Positions 1 to 8,128 of a stretch of 64,000 nt of DNA are shown one piece after another. This DNA is from Planktophila grossartii. Lineage in GTDB: Bacteria > Actinomycetota > Actinomycetes > Nanopelagicales > Nanopelagicaceae. A program made the position numbers and the translations under genes. The stretch lies in contig OZ248345.1 of NCBI GenBank assembly GCA_965234365.1, forward strand, positions 868,001 to 932,000, given 5' to 3'. Positions within the stretch are counted from its first letter, which is position 1. Every line of letters starts with the position of its first letter. The notes under the pieces were generated by a model. The model was given only the letters and a program-made list of their open reading frames with translations, had not been told where the DNA came from and did no database searches.

Positions 1-512
1 AGTGCGCTTCTCTCTGCAAGATTTTTCTGAAGAACCTTTACTTGAGCAAGTCGATCGCTGACTGTAAGCGAAGTTGCATTAAGGGCCTGCTCAGCAGATT
101 GAAACTTACGTAGTTGAGTCGACTTACGACGTGTAATCGCTTCAAGAGAGCCCGCTGATGAAAGATATAACGCAGGGTCAGATGAGAAGAGAAGTTCGAG
201 GCTCTGACTGAGCGACCCAGACTTGTATTGATTGACGGCAATCGCACCGAGAGTTTTTGAAATAGCATCGACAGTCTTTCCTTGCACCGCGGCTTGCGCC
301 TGAATTCCAGCAAGGCTTCGAGTCAGCGATGCCAACTTCACCTTTGCTTCTTGCGCGCCTTCTGCGGCGGTCGTTGCTTCTTCTTCAAGTCGATTTACTT
401 GTGCCTGAACTTGCGCGAGAGTCTGCGCGGCAGTTGCCACAGGCGATGTGAGCGAGGAGATGAGAATGATGGTCGATGCCATGAAAGCGGCAGCACTCAA
501 TCTCTTTCTCAT
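1..512 (-). CDS. NlpC/P60-type peptidoglycan hydrolase, N-terminal part (partial at window edge)
   Basis: The reading frame opens at the ATG at 512 and runs open to the window edge, so only about 170 N-terminal residues are visible. It starts with a signal peptide: basic MRKR, a hydrophobic stretch and a likely cut after ATA near residue 27. A long Ala/Gln/Glu-rich coiled coil follows, with a segment LLFSSDPALYLSSAGSLEAI that resembles the helical region of secreted RipA-like C40 peptidases. The catalytic domain would lie beyond base 1 and is not seen, so the enzymatic call rests on the N-terminal region alone. A -10 box TAGCCT (519-524, minus strand) ends 6 nt before the ATG with no Shine-Dalgarno, suggesting a leaderless mRNA. 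Confidence 0.6.
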   Translation of the reverse strand, partial: MRKRLSAAAFMASTIILISSLTSPVATAAQTLAQVQAQVNRLEEEATTAAEGAQEAKVKLASLTRSLAGIQAQAAVQGKTVDAISKTLGAIAVNQYKSGSLSQSLELLFSSDPALYLSSAGSLEAITRRKSTQLRKFQSAEQALNATSLTVSDRLAQVKVLQKNLAERSA

Positions 513-604
513 GTTTTAAGGCTAACGCTCCAGTATGCGCATTTTCAATTTTGAACGGGGTATTTGGCTGATAATTGGGTGAGAAAGTACATATTCTTAC
601 GCAC

Positions 605-1096
605 ATGACAGTCACAGTGACACTCGTGGTCGGGGCCGATGGCTCAACCTCAAAGAACGGTAATTCTGCTGGAGTATCAAGTGCCGCAGATCGTTCCGCA
701 TTTCTTGCACGTCGCCGTTTAGCAGATTGCATTCTGATCGGTGGAAATACTGCACGCACAGAGCCATATCACCGTACTCCCGTGCCCGTGATTGTCTTAT
801 CAAAGAGCCTCATCAACCCATTGGCAGATAATCGCCTAGCTCACTGTTGGAATCTCTCACCGGCAAAAGCAATCGAGAGAGCCAGAACAACATTTGGTCC
901 CCATATCCATGTCGAAGCTGGAGTTGCGATTATTCGTGAACTTATCGCAGCAGATCTTGTCGATGCAATTGAATTGAGTATTACCGAGGTTACTGGCGGA
1001 GAAGACTTAATCAACGTTCCCGAACTTCTTGCGCACTTCCCTCACCAGAGTGAAAAATCTGAGTCAGGTACGCGATTTATCTCTGCTCGAAAGTAG
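605..1096 (+). CDS. RibD C-terminal domain-like (dihydrofolate reductase fold) protein
   Basis: A 163-residue protein resembling the RibD C-terminal/dihydrofolate reductase-like fold used by 5-amino-6-(5-phosphoribosylamino)uracil reductases. Visible family signs are the opening strand TVTLVVGADGSTS, ISS-like AGVSSAADRSAF, ADCILIGGNTARTEP for the nucleotide-binding loop, and VEAGVAIIRELIAADLVDAIEL near the C-terminus. It is shorter than typical RibD_C domains (about 200 residues or more) and has no deaminase domain, so a riboflavin role is not certain. The ATG at 605 is preferred over the upstream TTG at 575 because TATTCT (592-597) sits 7 nt before it. It is divergent from the wall hydrolase, and its stop abuts the stop of the exporter. 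Confidence 0.6.
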   Translation: MTVTVTLVVGADGSTSKNGNSAGVSSAADRSAFLARRRLADCILIGGNTARTEPYHRTPVPVIVLSKSLINPLADNRLAHCWNLSPAKAIERARTTFGPHIHVEAGVAIIRELIAADLVDAIELSITEVTGGEDLINVPELLAHFPHQSEKSESGTRFISARK

Positions 1097-1939
1097 TTAG
1101 AAGGCAGAGATAATCGATACACCCACAACTGCAAGAGCAATACCTACATATTGCACTTTATGTAGCCGTTCGTGGAGAAATTTATAGGCCAAGAGCGCAG
1201 TGGCGATGGGATAGAGCGAACCAAGCACCATGGCAAGTGAGACAAGGCCCTTCGTTGTTGCTACTCCCAAGAGAAGGTTTGCTGCGAAATCAGCAACTCC
1301 GATAAAGATAAGGATGGGAAGTTCTGGCTTTCCAAGCCCACCAATATGTCGGTAGCGAGCAAAGATTCCTAACCCGATAACTAAAGTTGTTGTGCGCATC
1401 ATCGTCATTGTCATGAGCGCGCTGCTCTGTGAACCGATAGCCATAAAGACGAGTGCGAGTCCAAAGAAGATTGCAGCAGAGAGCGCAAGGAGAACTGGTT
1501 TGAGAGGTAACCCTTGAGAAACTTCAGGGCCACTTGCGAGGAATCCACCAATCAGAGCCGCAGCGACACCCACACTGACAATCGTTGAGAGTTGATCGCC
1601 TTTAATAACGATTGCATAAGCCAGAGGAATGAGCGCACCGAGTGAGCTAATGGGAGATACAACTCCCATGCGACCCGTGGAGAGAGCTCCATACAAACTG
1701 ATCAGGCCGGCATACCCAGCAAGTCCGGCGAGTGCACCTGCAAAGAAGTAACCACCATCACCAAATGCTTCTGCGCTCCATGCTCCCGTAAGAAGGACTA
1801 AGAGAACCCCGGTGATAAATCCAATTGCTTGGCTTGTAGCAAGGACTGCAACTGCAGGAAATCTCTTACTCAATTTTCCTGCGTGGTAGTCGGCGCTTCC
1901 CCATAATCCGCTCGAAAGAAGTGCAAGGAGGCTGGCCAT
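1097..1939 (-). CDS. EamA/DMT-superfamily transporter
   Basis: A 280-residue integral membrane protein with about ten hydrophobic segments arranged as two similar halves, as in drug/metabolite transporter (EamA) proteins. The N-terminal SLLALLSSGLWGSADYHAGKLS and the repeat-like segment LVSLAMVLGSLYPIATALLAYKFL are characteristic; the latter resembles the P-x-x-A-L region preceding the last helices (LHKVQYVGIALAVVGVSII). The substrate cannot be read from sequence. The stop codon directly abuts the stop of the convergent RibD-like gene with no intergenic base. TAGAGT (1947-1952, minus strand) lies 7 nt upstream of the ATG, so the mRNA is probably leaderless. Confidence 0.8.
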   Translation of the reverse strand: MASLLALLSSGLWGSADYHAGKLSKRFPAVAVLATSQAIGFITGVLLVLLTGAWSAEAFGDGGYFFAGALAGLAGYAGLISLYGALSTGRMGVVSPISSLGALIPLAYAIVIKGDQLSTIVSVGVAAALIGGFLASGPEVSQGLPLKPVLLALSAAIFFGLALVFMAIGSQSSALMTMTMMRTTTLVIGLGIFARYRHIGGLGKPELPILIFIGVADFAANLLLGVATTKGLVSLAMVLGSLYPIATALLAYKFLHERLHKVQYVGIALAVVGVSIISAF

Positions 1940-2009
1940 GGCGAGGACTCTACCTGCCTATCCTCTCAGCCTCCCATCTAAAGGGCTCTTCGAACTTTAG
2001 AATTAATCA

Positions 2010-2594
2010 GTGAAATCGACATTTACTTTTGAAGAGATGATCGAGCTTCTTCGTACTTTCACTCCACGCGATGAAATCATTTTGGAGGAAGTACCCGCGC
2101 CCCAGAAACTTGCTGCCTACTCATTTGCCTTTACCGCTGATATCTCTAATGGACAGAGCGGCGATGCCGAAGATGAAGTTGCTTCTGGCAGATTTGTCAT
2201 CCTGCATGAACCTGGCGGTCAAGATACGTGGGAAGGTGATTTTCGCTGCGTCAGCTTTATGCGCGCTGATGTTGAGAGCGAGATGCAGGAAGATCCACTT
2301 CTTCCTGAAGTTGGCTGGAATTGGCTCCTTGATTCACTCAATGCAACGGGCGCGCAATACAACGCACCGAGCGGAACAGTGACTCGCGTATCAAGTGCAT
2401 CATTTGGAAAACTTTCTCCGCGACATGATGATTCTGAAATCGAAATTCGCGCATCATGGTCGCCTCAGATTAATTCACCTCAGGACATATTTGCCCACGT
2501 GCAAGCGTGGTGCAATCTCATGACTGAAGTTGCTGGCTTGCCACCTATTCCCGATGGAGTCGCATCCATTAGTGCAGCACGTCGCCGTGGCTGA
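2010..2594 (+). CDS. DUF3000 family protein
   Basis: A 194-residue soluble protein of the actinobacterial DUF3000 family, function unknown. Family features seen are ILEEVPAPQKLAAYSFAF near residue 25, GRFVILHEPGGQDTWEGDF in the middle and PLLPEVGWNWLLDSL around residue 98. It starts with GTG; TAGAAT (1998-2003) lies 6 nt upstream, a classic leaderless arrangement. Its 3' end overlaps the next gene by 8 nt, and pairing of DUF3000 with the RNase D-like nuclease is a conserved actinobacterial gene order, so the two are probably co-expressed. Confidence 0.88.
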   Translation: MKSTFTFEEMIELLRTFTPRDEIILEEVPAPQKLAAYSFAFTADISNGQSGDAEDEVASGRFVILHEPGGQDTWEGDFRCVSFMRADVESEMQEDPLLPEVGWNWLLDSLNATGAQYNAPSGTVTRVSSASFGKLSPRHDDSEIEIRASWSPQINSPQDIFAHVQAWCNLMTEVAGLPPIPDGVASISAARRRG

Positions 2595-3873
2595 CGAAGA
2601 ACTTCCAGTCGCAACTCCCCTACTGCGCCCAGCCGAAGGTGTGCCGGCTGTCATCGATACTGAAGCGGCCTTCGATGAGGCTCTTTCTCAGCTTGCACAA
2701 GGAACGGGGCCATTTGCATTCGATGCTGAACGAGCATCTGGATATAAATACAGCGCCCGCGCATATTTAATTCAGATAAAACGTACTGGTGGCGGATTGC
2801 ACCTTATTGATCCGATTCCCTTTGGACCGGGACATCGCTGCTTCACTGCACTCAATGAGTTAATCCAAGGCGTGGAAGTTATTCTGCATGCAAGTACGCA
2901 AGATTTACCGTGCCTTCGCGAAGTAGGTATCTACCCCACTCTTCTCTTTGATACAGAGCTCGGCGGGCGCATTGCAGGTCTGCCCCGCGTAGGTCTTGGC
3001 CCGTTGCTTGAAACGTTGATAGGTGTATCACTTGCTAAAGAGCACTCTGCTGTTGATTGGTCGACGCGACCTCTTCCGCAGGAATGGCTCAACTATGCAG
3101 CTCTCGATGTGGAACTTCTCGTTGAGTTACGTGACAAGGTGTATCAATTACTCGTCGACGCAAAGAAATGGAAATGGGCCGAAGAAGATTTTGCTTCAAT
3201 CATTTCTGCACCACCTCCTCCACCACGTATTGATCCTTGGAGACGAACATCAGGGATGCATAAGGTTAAAAAGCGCAACCACATGGCGGTCATTCGTGAA
3301 CTGTGGCAAGCCCGCAATGAATTGGCGCAAGAACTTGATATCTCGCCAAGTCGCCTTCTTTCCGATGCTGCAATTTCTGAGATTGCACTTGCATCAGATA
3401 AGGGACCTATTACTAATCGCAAACATCTCGAAAAGATTCTTCGTCCGCTGGGCTTGCGAGCGCGATGGTTAGAAAATGCTGCGACATGGATTAGCTGCAT
3501 CACCGATGCCATTGCAATGCCTGAAGATCAGTGGCCCGAAACTCGTTCCAAGAGCGATGCAATGCCTCCGATTAAGATCTGGCGCGAGCGCTTTCCTGAA
3601 AAATATGCGCCTCTTACACATGCACGCTTTCACTTGCAGGTGCGTGCAGAAGAGCTCTCGATTCCTCTTGAAAATATGATCAGCCCTGAACTCGTGCGCC
3701 GTATCTGTTGGCAGCCTCCCGAACTTTCTGTGCAGGAAGCCCTTCTGGCTATGGGCGCACGTCGCTGGCAGGCCGAGATTGCCGCCCCCATCCTGGAACA
3801 GGCTCTGACTGAGCGTGAACCTCTCGAGATCCCTGAGCCAGCACCTGAAGCCGAGACCCCAGCAGAAGAGTGA
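2587..3873 (+). CDS. RNase D-like 3'-5' exonuclease with HRDC domain
   Basis: A 428-residue DEDD-family exonuclease followed by a helicase-and-RNase-D C-terminal (HRDC) domain. Exo I is visible in FAFDAERASGYKY, Exo II in LHASTQDLPCLRE, and Exo III in WLNYAALDVELLVEL (Asp present, Tyr preceding). The HRDC module spans roughly residues 215-300, followed by a second helical region and an acidic Pro/Glu tail. The family trims RNA 3' ends. I chose the GTG at 2587, which overlaps the DUF3000 stop; an ATG at 2554 also exists but would deepen the overlap and adds residues not typical of the family. The gene ends just before an inverted repeat at the iron permease promoter. Confidence 0.88.
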   Translation: MADEELPVATPLLRPAEGVPAVIDTEAAFDEALSQLAQGTGPFAFDAERASGYKYSARAYLIQIKRTGGGLHLIDPIPFGPGHRCFTALNELIQGVEVILHASTQDLPCLREVGIYPTLLFDTELGGRIAGLPRVGLGPLLETLIGVSLAKEHSAVDWSTRPLPQEWLNYAALDVELLVELRDKVYQLLVDAKKWKWAEEDFASIISAPPPPPRIDPWRRTSGMHKVKKRNHMAVIRELWQARNELAQELDISPSRLLSDAAISEIALASDKGPITNRKHLEKILRPLGLRARWLENAATWISCITDAIAMPEDQWPETRSKSDAMPPIKIWRERFPEKYAPLTHARFHLQVRAEELSIPLENMISPELVRRICWQPPELSVQEALLAMGARRWQAEIAAPILEQALTEREPLEIPEPAPEAETPAEE

Positions 3874-3875
3874 CG

Positions 3876-3922
3876 AATTACGCAACATAAGAGTTGCGTA
3901 ATTACCCTGGCTCAATTACTCT
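3876..3922 (+). promoter_or_regulatory. efeU promoter with 11-bp inverted repeat over the -35 box
   Basis: A perfect inverted repeat AATTACGCAAC (3876-3886) / GTTGCGTAATT (3893-3903) with a 6-nt centre sits just before the iron permease. A -35-like TTGCGT (3894-3899), a 17-bp spacer and TACTCT (3917-3922) form a plausible promoter ending 6 nt before the ATG. The right arm covers the -35 box, as an operator would. There is no T-run after the repeat, so a terminator for the upstream nuclease is less likely but not excluded. Confidence 0.5.
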
Positions 3923-3928
3923 CAAGCC

Positions 3929-4747
3929 ATGCTCAGTACATTCATTATCGCCCTACGCGAAGGCCTTGAGGCCGCGCTTATTGTTGGAATCCTTGTCGCC
4001 TACCTTGTAAAGAGTGACCAAAGAAGCCTTTTACGCGCACTCTGGAGCGGTGTAGCGCTAGCGATCACTGCCAGCCTCGCCTTCGGCGCCTTCCTCTCCT
4101 ATACCTCAGCTGAGCTCTCTGAGAAGGGTGAAGAACTCTTCGCCGGTACGACCTCATTTATCGCCGTCGGTCTAGTGACCTGGATGGTCTTCTGGATGAA
4201 GCGCGCCGCACGCGGTCTGCGTGATGAGCTCCACGGCAAGGCAGAGATCGCTGTGACATCGGGAGCGCTTTCTATGGCTACCCTCGCCTTCTTTGCAGTA
4301 GCTCGCGAAGGCCTTGAAACATCACTCTTTCTCTATACAAACTTCAAGACTGTCGGCGCGTTCTCAACAGCAACTCTTGGACTCGTCCTTGGGTTAGCTC
4401 TCGCTGTCGCACTCGGTTATGGAATCTACAAGCGCGCAGTCAAGATCAACCTCGGCAAGTTCTTTACCTATTCAGGTGTAGCACTCATCGTCGTTGCTGC
4501 AGGCGTTCTCTCTTATGGAATCCACGAGTTCCAAGAGTTTGGAATTCTTCCTGGCCCCGATGCCTTTGCATGGGATGTCACTTCATGGATGCCGAAGGAA
4601 TCATTTATCGCAGCACTTCTCGGCGGAACCATCGGCTTTGATACAACGACTTCATGGCTTCAACTCTTCGTATGGGTTGGATACCTCGGTCTGACGATCA
4701 GCACTTATTTATCGCCAGCGAAGGCAAAAACACCTCTCAACGCATAG
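3929..4747 (+). CDS. efeU: FTR1/EfeU-family iron permease
   Basis: A 272-residue membrane protein with about seven hydrophobic helices. The two REGLE motifs that define the FTR1/EfeU family and coordinate iron are present: IALREGLEAAL in helix 1 and VAREGLETSL near residue 128. In characterised relatives the permease imports ferrous/ferric iron with partner proteins EfeO and EfeB or a multicopper oxidase. None of these partners is adjacent here, so it either acts alone or is partnered from elsewhere. The ATG at 3929 follows a -10 box by 6 nt with no Shine-Dalgarno, suggesting leaderless expression. Confidence 0.87.
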   Translation: MLSTFIIALREGLEAALIVGILVAYLVKSDQRSLLRALWSGVALAITASLAFGAFLSYTSAELSEKGEELFAGTTSFIAVGLVTWMVFWMKRAARGLRDELHGKAEIAVTSGALSMATLAFFAVAREGLETSLFLYTNFKTVGAFSTATLGLVLGLALAVALGYGIYKRAVKINLGKFFTYSGVALIVVAAGVLSYGIHEFQEFGILPGPDAFAWDVTSWMPKESFIAALLGGTIGFDTTTSWLQLFVWVGYLGLTISTYLSPAKAKTPLNA

Positions 4748-4759
4748 CCAATTCCCCTA

Positions 4760-4792
4760 CTGGCGAGTAACCTTTCCAAAGATACTCACCAG
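4760..4792 (+). promoter_or_regulatory. 10-bp inverted repeat in fadA leader
   Basis: CTGGCGAGTA (4760-4769) and TACTCACCAG (4783-4792) are inverted repeats with one mismatch and a 13-nt centre. The repeat lies between the iron permease stop and the Shine-Dalgarno GAAGGAAG (4794-4801) of fadA. It could be an operator for a fatty-acid regulator or a weak terminator for efeU; there is no T-run. Confidence 0.35.
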
Positions 4793-4805
4793 CGAAGGAA
4801 GTTCT

Positions 4806-6017
4806 ATGTCTTCAGTCCGTTCAGTCGTTCTCGTCGATGCCGTCCGCACTCCATTCGGTAAGGCCGGCAGCATGTATGCAGGCACTCGCGCCGATGACCT
4901 CATGGTCCGCGCAATGCGTGGCCTCCTCGAGCGCAATCCCAAAGTAGATCCCGCATCGATTGATGATGTCGCTATCGCTGCTGCAACGCAGACAGGTGAT
5001 CAGGGAATGAATATCGGACGTAGCGCAACACTTCTTGCAGGTTTACCAAAAACTGTCCCTGGCTACTCCATCGATCGTTGGTGTGCAGGAGCGTTAACTG
5101 CAACAACAACTGTTGCTGGTGCAATTGCAATGGGGGCCATCGATATCGCAATCGCTGGCGGCGTCGAACATATGGGCAATCACCCAATGGGCGAACTCAT
5201 GGATCCCAATCCTCGCTACTTGGCAGAAAAGTTGGTGGAACAAGATGCGCTTGCAATGGGTGCAACTGCTGAACGTTTGCACGATCGCTTTCCTCATTTA
5301 ACAAAAGAGCGCGCAGATGCATATGCGCTCGCTTCACAAGTAAAGACTGCACAGGCTTATGCCGATGGAAAGATTCAACGAGATCTCATTCCCACTGCGG
5401 CGCGTAGCGCTGAACTTGGCTGGGGCATCGCAACTGTTGATGAGGCGCCACGTCCCACAACAACGATGGAAGGTCTTGCCGGCTTAAAGACGCCTTTCCG
5501 TCCAGCAGGGCGCGTCACTGCAGGAAATTCATCAGGGCTCAATGACGGGGCAACAGCTGCTCTTCTTGCAAGTGAAGATAAGGCGAAAGAACTTGGCCTC
5601 ACTATTAAAGCTCGCATGGTCACATTCGCATTTGCTGGCGTTGAACCAGAAGTTATGGGTTATGGCCCTGTTCCTTCAACAATTAAAGCTCTCGGAAAAG
5701 CGGGCTTGAAGATTGAAGATATCGGAGCATTTGAAGTCAATGAAGCTTTTGCTGTGCAAGTTCTTGCATTCCTCGATCACTTTGGAATCGCAGATGATGA
5801 CCCTCGCGTAAATCCTTATGGCGGCGCAATTGCTGTCGGCCACCCACTTGCATCATCGGGTGTGCGCCTCATGCTCAACTTGGCTCGCACCTTTGAAGAG
5901 AAGCCAGATGTGCGTTATGGCATCACCACTATGTGCATCGGCCTTGGTATGGGCGGCACAATCATTTGGGAGAACCCCCATAACAAAGAAGCGCAGATCA
6001 CAGGAGGTTCAAAGTAA
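4806..6017 (+). CDS. fadA: Acetyl-CoA C-acyltransferase (thiolase, FadA type)
   Basis: A 403-residue thiolase that cleaves 3-ketoacyl-CoA to acetyl-CoA and a shortened acyl-CoA in the last step of beta-oxidation. The nucleophilic Cys93 is in SIDRWCAGAL, followed by NEAFAVQ, the catalytic His in GHPLASSGVR and the second Cys in CIGLGMGG. Length matches the family. It has a Shine-Dalgarno sequence and its stop overlaps the fadB start by one base (TAATG), so thiolase and the multifunctional enzyme are translationally coupled, as expected for a trifunctional beta-oxidation complex. Confidence 0.95.
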   Translation: MSSVRSVVLVDAVRTPFGKAGSMYAGTRADDLMVRAMRGLLERNPKVDPASIDDVAIAAATQTGDQGMNIGRSATLLAGLPKTVPGYSIDRWCAGALTATTTVAGAIAMGAIDIAIAGGVEHMGNHPMGELMDPNPRYLAEKLVEQDALAMGATAERLHDRFPHLTKERADAYALASQVKTAQAYADGKIQRDLIPTAARSAELGWGIATVDEAPRPTTTMEGLAGLKTPFRPAGRVTAGNSSGLNDGATAALLASEDKAKELGLTIKARMVTFAFAGVEPEVMGYGPVPSTIKALGKAGLKIEDIGAFEVNEAFAVQVLAFLDHFGIADDDPRVNPYGGAIAVGHPLASSGVRLMLNLARTFEEKPDVRYGITTMCIGLGMGGTIIWENPHNKEAQITGGSK

Positions 6018-8128
6018 TGACAACTGCAATTCAACTTCCTGAAGGCGCACCTGAAGAAGTCGTCACCAACGCACTTGTTCGCGATGTCGACCTCTCCCCC
6101 TTTGGTTTTAAGGGAACGCTCGCTCTCATTACTCTCGATAACGGTTTTGATCACACACGGCCCAATACATTTGGCCCACAGTCATTAATGGCGCTCGATG
6201 CTGCCATTACTGATGCTGCTTCCCGCAAACCAGCTGCGATTGCAATCACTGGCAAGCCATTTATCTTCGCAGCGGGCGCAGATCTTTCAGCACTCGCATT
6301 CCTCAATAAGCGAGAGCAAGCAGTGGCAATCGGCAAGTTAGGCCACGACGTCTTCCGTCGCTTCGATGAAATCGGAATTCCTACCTTCGCATTTATCAAC
6401 GGCCTTGCACTCGGCGGCGGACTCGAAGTTGGACTTCACTGTAACTACCGCACTCTTTCAGCAACTGCATTTACTGCGTTGCCTGAAGTATTTCTCGGCC
6501 TCGTTCCTGGTTGGGGTGGAGCGACCATCGTTCCTAAATTAATTGGACCAGAACGTGCAGTGCAGGTCATTATCGGCAATGCACTCAATAACAACACGAT
6601 GATGAAATCTAAGGATGCCCTTGGCCTTGGCATCGTCGATGCGGTTTATGTGCCTGCAGATTTCCTTGAGAAATCCGTTGCCTTTGCAGCATCCATTCTG
6701 AGCGGTGTGACAAAGATTGAACGAAAAGATTATTCAAGCGATCCTGCATGGGATGCAGCCCTTGCTGCTGGTCGAACAGCTGCGCTGAAGAAATATGGCG
6801 GGGCAGAGATTGCATCTCCCATGAAGGCTCTCGAACTGATCGCTGCAGCTAAGACCAATACTCGCGGCCAAGGTTTTGATGCAGAGGATGCCACTTTGGC
6901 AGATCTGACCATGTCCGATCCGCTTCGCGCATCACTCTATGCATTTAACGTCATCCAGAAGAAACGTAAGAAAGTTGAAGGAGCACCAAAGCCTGCTCTT
7001 GGTCGCAAGGTTGCTCGCGTAGGTGTTGTAGGTGCAGGACTTATGGCATCACAACTCGCTCTCCTCCTTCTTCGCAATCTCAAATGCCCTGTTGTCATGA
7101 CAGATATCGATCAAGAGCGCGCCGATAAGGGCGTTGCATGGGTAAAGAATGAGCTTGCAAAGTTAGTTGAGAAGAAGCGCATGAGCGCAGAATCTGCAGG
7201 CCGTCTCTCACTACTCATTAGCGGATCTTCTGATCAGCAAGTCTTTGCCGGGTGCGACTTCGTCATCGAAGCAATCTTTGAAGAGCTTTCTCTCAAACAA
7301 GAACTCTTCAAGAAGCTCGAGAAGATTGTCGGACCTGAATGCGTTCTAGCAACCAACACCTCTTCACTCTCCGTAGAGCGTATGAGCGAAGGGCTTGAAC
7401 ATCCAGAGCGCGTAGTTGGCTTCCACTTCTTCAACCCTGTTGCTGTGATGCCACTTCTTGAAGTTGCTCGCACATCAAAGACTGATGATGCAACTACTGC
7501 TACCGCAGTCAACATTGGCAAAGAACTCAAGAAGACAATGATCATCTGTAAGGATGCACCGGGCTTTGTCGTAAATCGTCTCCTTACTCGCTTCATGGGT
7601 GAGATCACCGATGCCGTTGATGAAGGAACTGATCCAGCAACAGCAGATAATGCGATGCGCGCAATTGGTTTCCCTATGTCTCCATTCGAACTTCTGGGCC
7701 TTGTCGGTCCAGGCGTTGCGCTTCATGTTGCAGAAACACTCAATGCAAATCTAGGTCCTCGTTACCGCATCTCTCCAACGATGCAGGCGATGGTCAAAGA
7801 AGGCGTCAAGACTTTCTACATTAAAAACGAAGATGGCTCTGTGGCCCCAAACCCTGCAGCTCTCGCTCTTGTTCATAAGGGAACTACTCCCTCAACTGCC
7901 GAAGAAGTTCGTCTACGCGCGCTCAAGGCGTTGGCGGAAGAAGCACGCATGATGCTCGATGAAGGCGTTGTCTCGTCTCCTGCAGAAATTGATCTCTGTA
8001 TGTTGATGGGTGCTGGCTGGCCGATGCATCTCGGCGGAATCTTGCCGTACTTAGATCGTGAAGGAATTAGCGAGACTGTGTGCGGTCAGCGTTTTCATGC
8101 GCCGGGAATTGCATCTCTTCCACAGTAG
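6017..8128 (+). CDS. fadB: Multifunctional enoyl-CoA hydratase / 3-hydroxyacyl-CoA dehydrogenase (FadB type)
   Basis: A 703-residue fusion. Residues about 20-290 are a crotonase (enoyl-CoA hydratase) domain, with FAAGADLSAL for the oxyanion hole, GGGLEVGLHC, and LPEVFLGLVPGWGG carrying a catalytic Glu. From about residue 330 comes an NAD-binding 3-hydroxyacyl-CoA dehydrogenase: VGVVGAGLMASQLA, the dyad region GFHFFNPVAVMPLLEV, then KDAPGFVVNRLL and a second C-terminal dehydrogenase domain. The Rossmann loop reads GAGLMAS where GxGxMG is usual. A strong AGGAGG (6002-6007) precedes the ATG. Its 3' end overlaps the convergent dxs gene by 62 bases. Confidence 0.95.
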   Translation: MTTAIQLPEGAPEEVVTNALVRDVDLSPFGFKGTLALITLDNGFDHTRPNTFGPQSLMALDAAITDAASRKPAAIAITGKPFIFAAGADLSALAFLNKREQAVAIGKLGHDVFRRFDEIGIPTFAFINGLALGGGLEVGLHCNYRTLSATAFTALPEVFLGLVPGWGGATIVPKLIGPERAVQVIIGNALNNNTMMKSKDALGLGIVDAVYVPADFLEKSVAFAASILSGVTKIERKDYSSDPAWDAALAAGRTAALKKYGGAEIASPMKALELIAAAKTNTRGQGFDAEDATLADLTMSDPLRASLYAFNVIQKKRKKVEGAPKPALGRKVARVGVVGAGLMASQLALLLLRNLKCPVVMTDIDQERADKGVAWVKNELAKLVEKKRMSAESAGRLSLLISGSSDQQVFAGCDFVIEAIFEELSLKQELFKKLEKIVGPECVLATNTSSLSVERMSEGLEHPERVVGFHFFNPVAVMPLLEVARTSKTDDATTATAVNIGKELKKTMIICKDAPGFVVNRLLTRFMGEITDAVDEGTDPATADNAMRAIGFPMSPFELLGLVGPGVALHVAETLNANLGPRYRISPTMQAMVKEGVKTFYIKNEDGSVAPNPAALALVHKGTTPSTAEEVRLRALKALAEEARMMLDEGVVSSPAEIDLCMLMGAGWPMHLGGILPYLDREGISETVCGQRFHAPGIASLPQ

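Noticed and set aside
385..759. 124-codon open frame on the minus strand near the start
   Set aside because: It overlaps the RibD-like gene and the wall hydrolase start in another frame; its composition (Arg/Ser/Thr-rich, irregular) is that of a shadow. The true gene here is the signal-peptide frame starting at 512.
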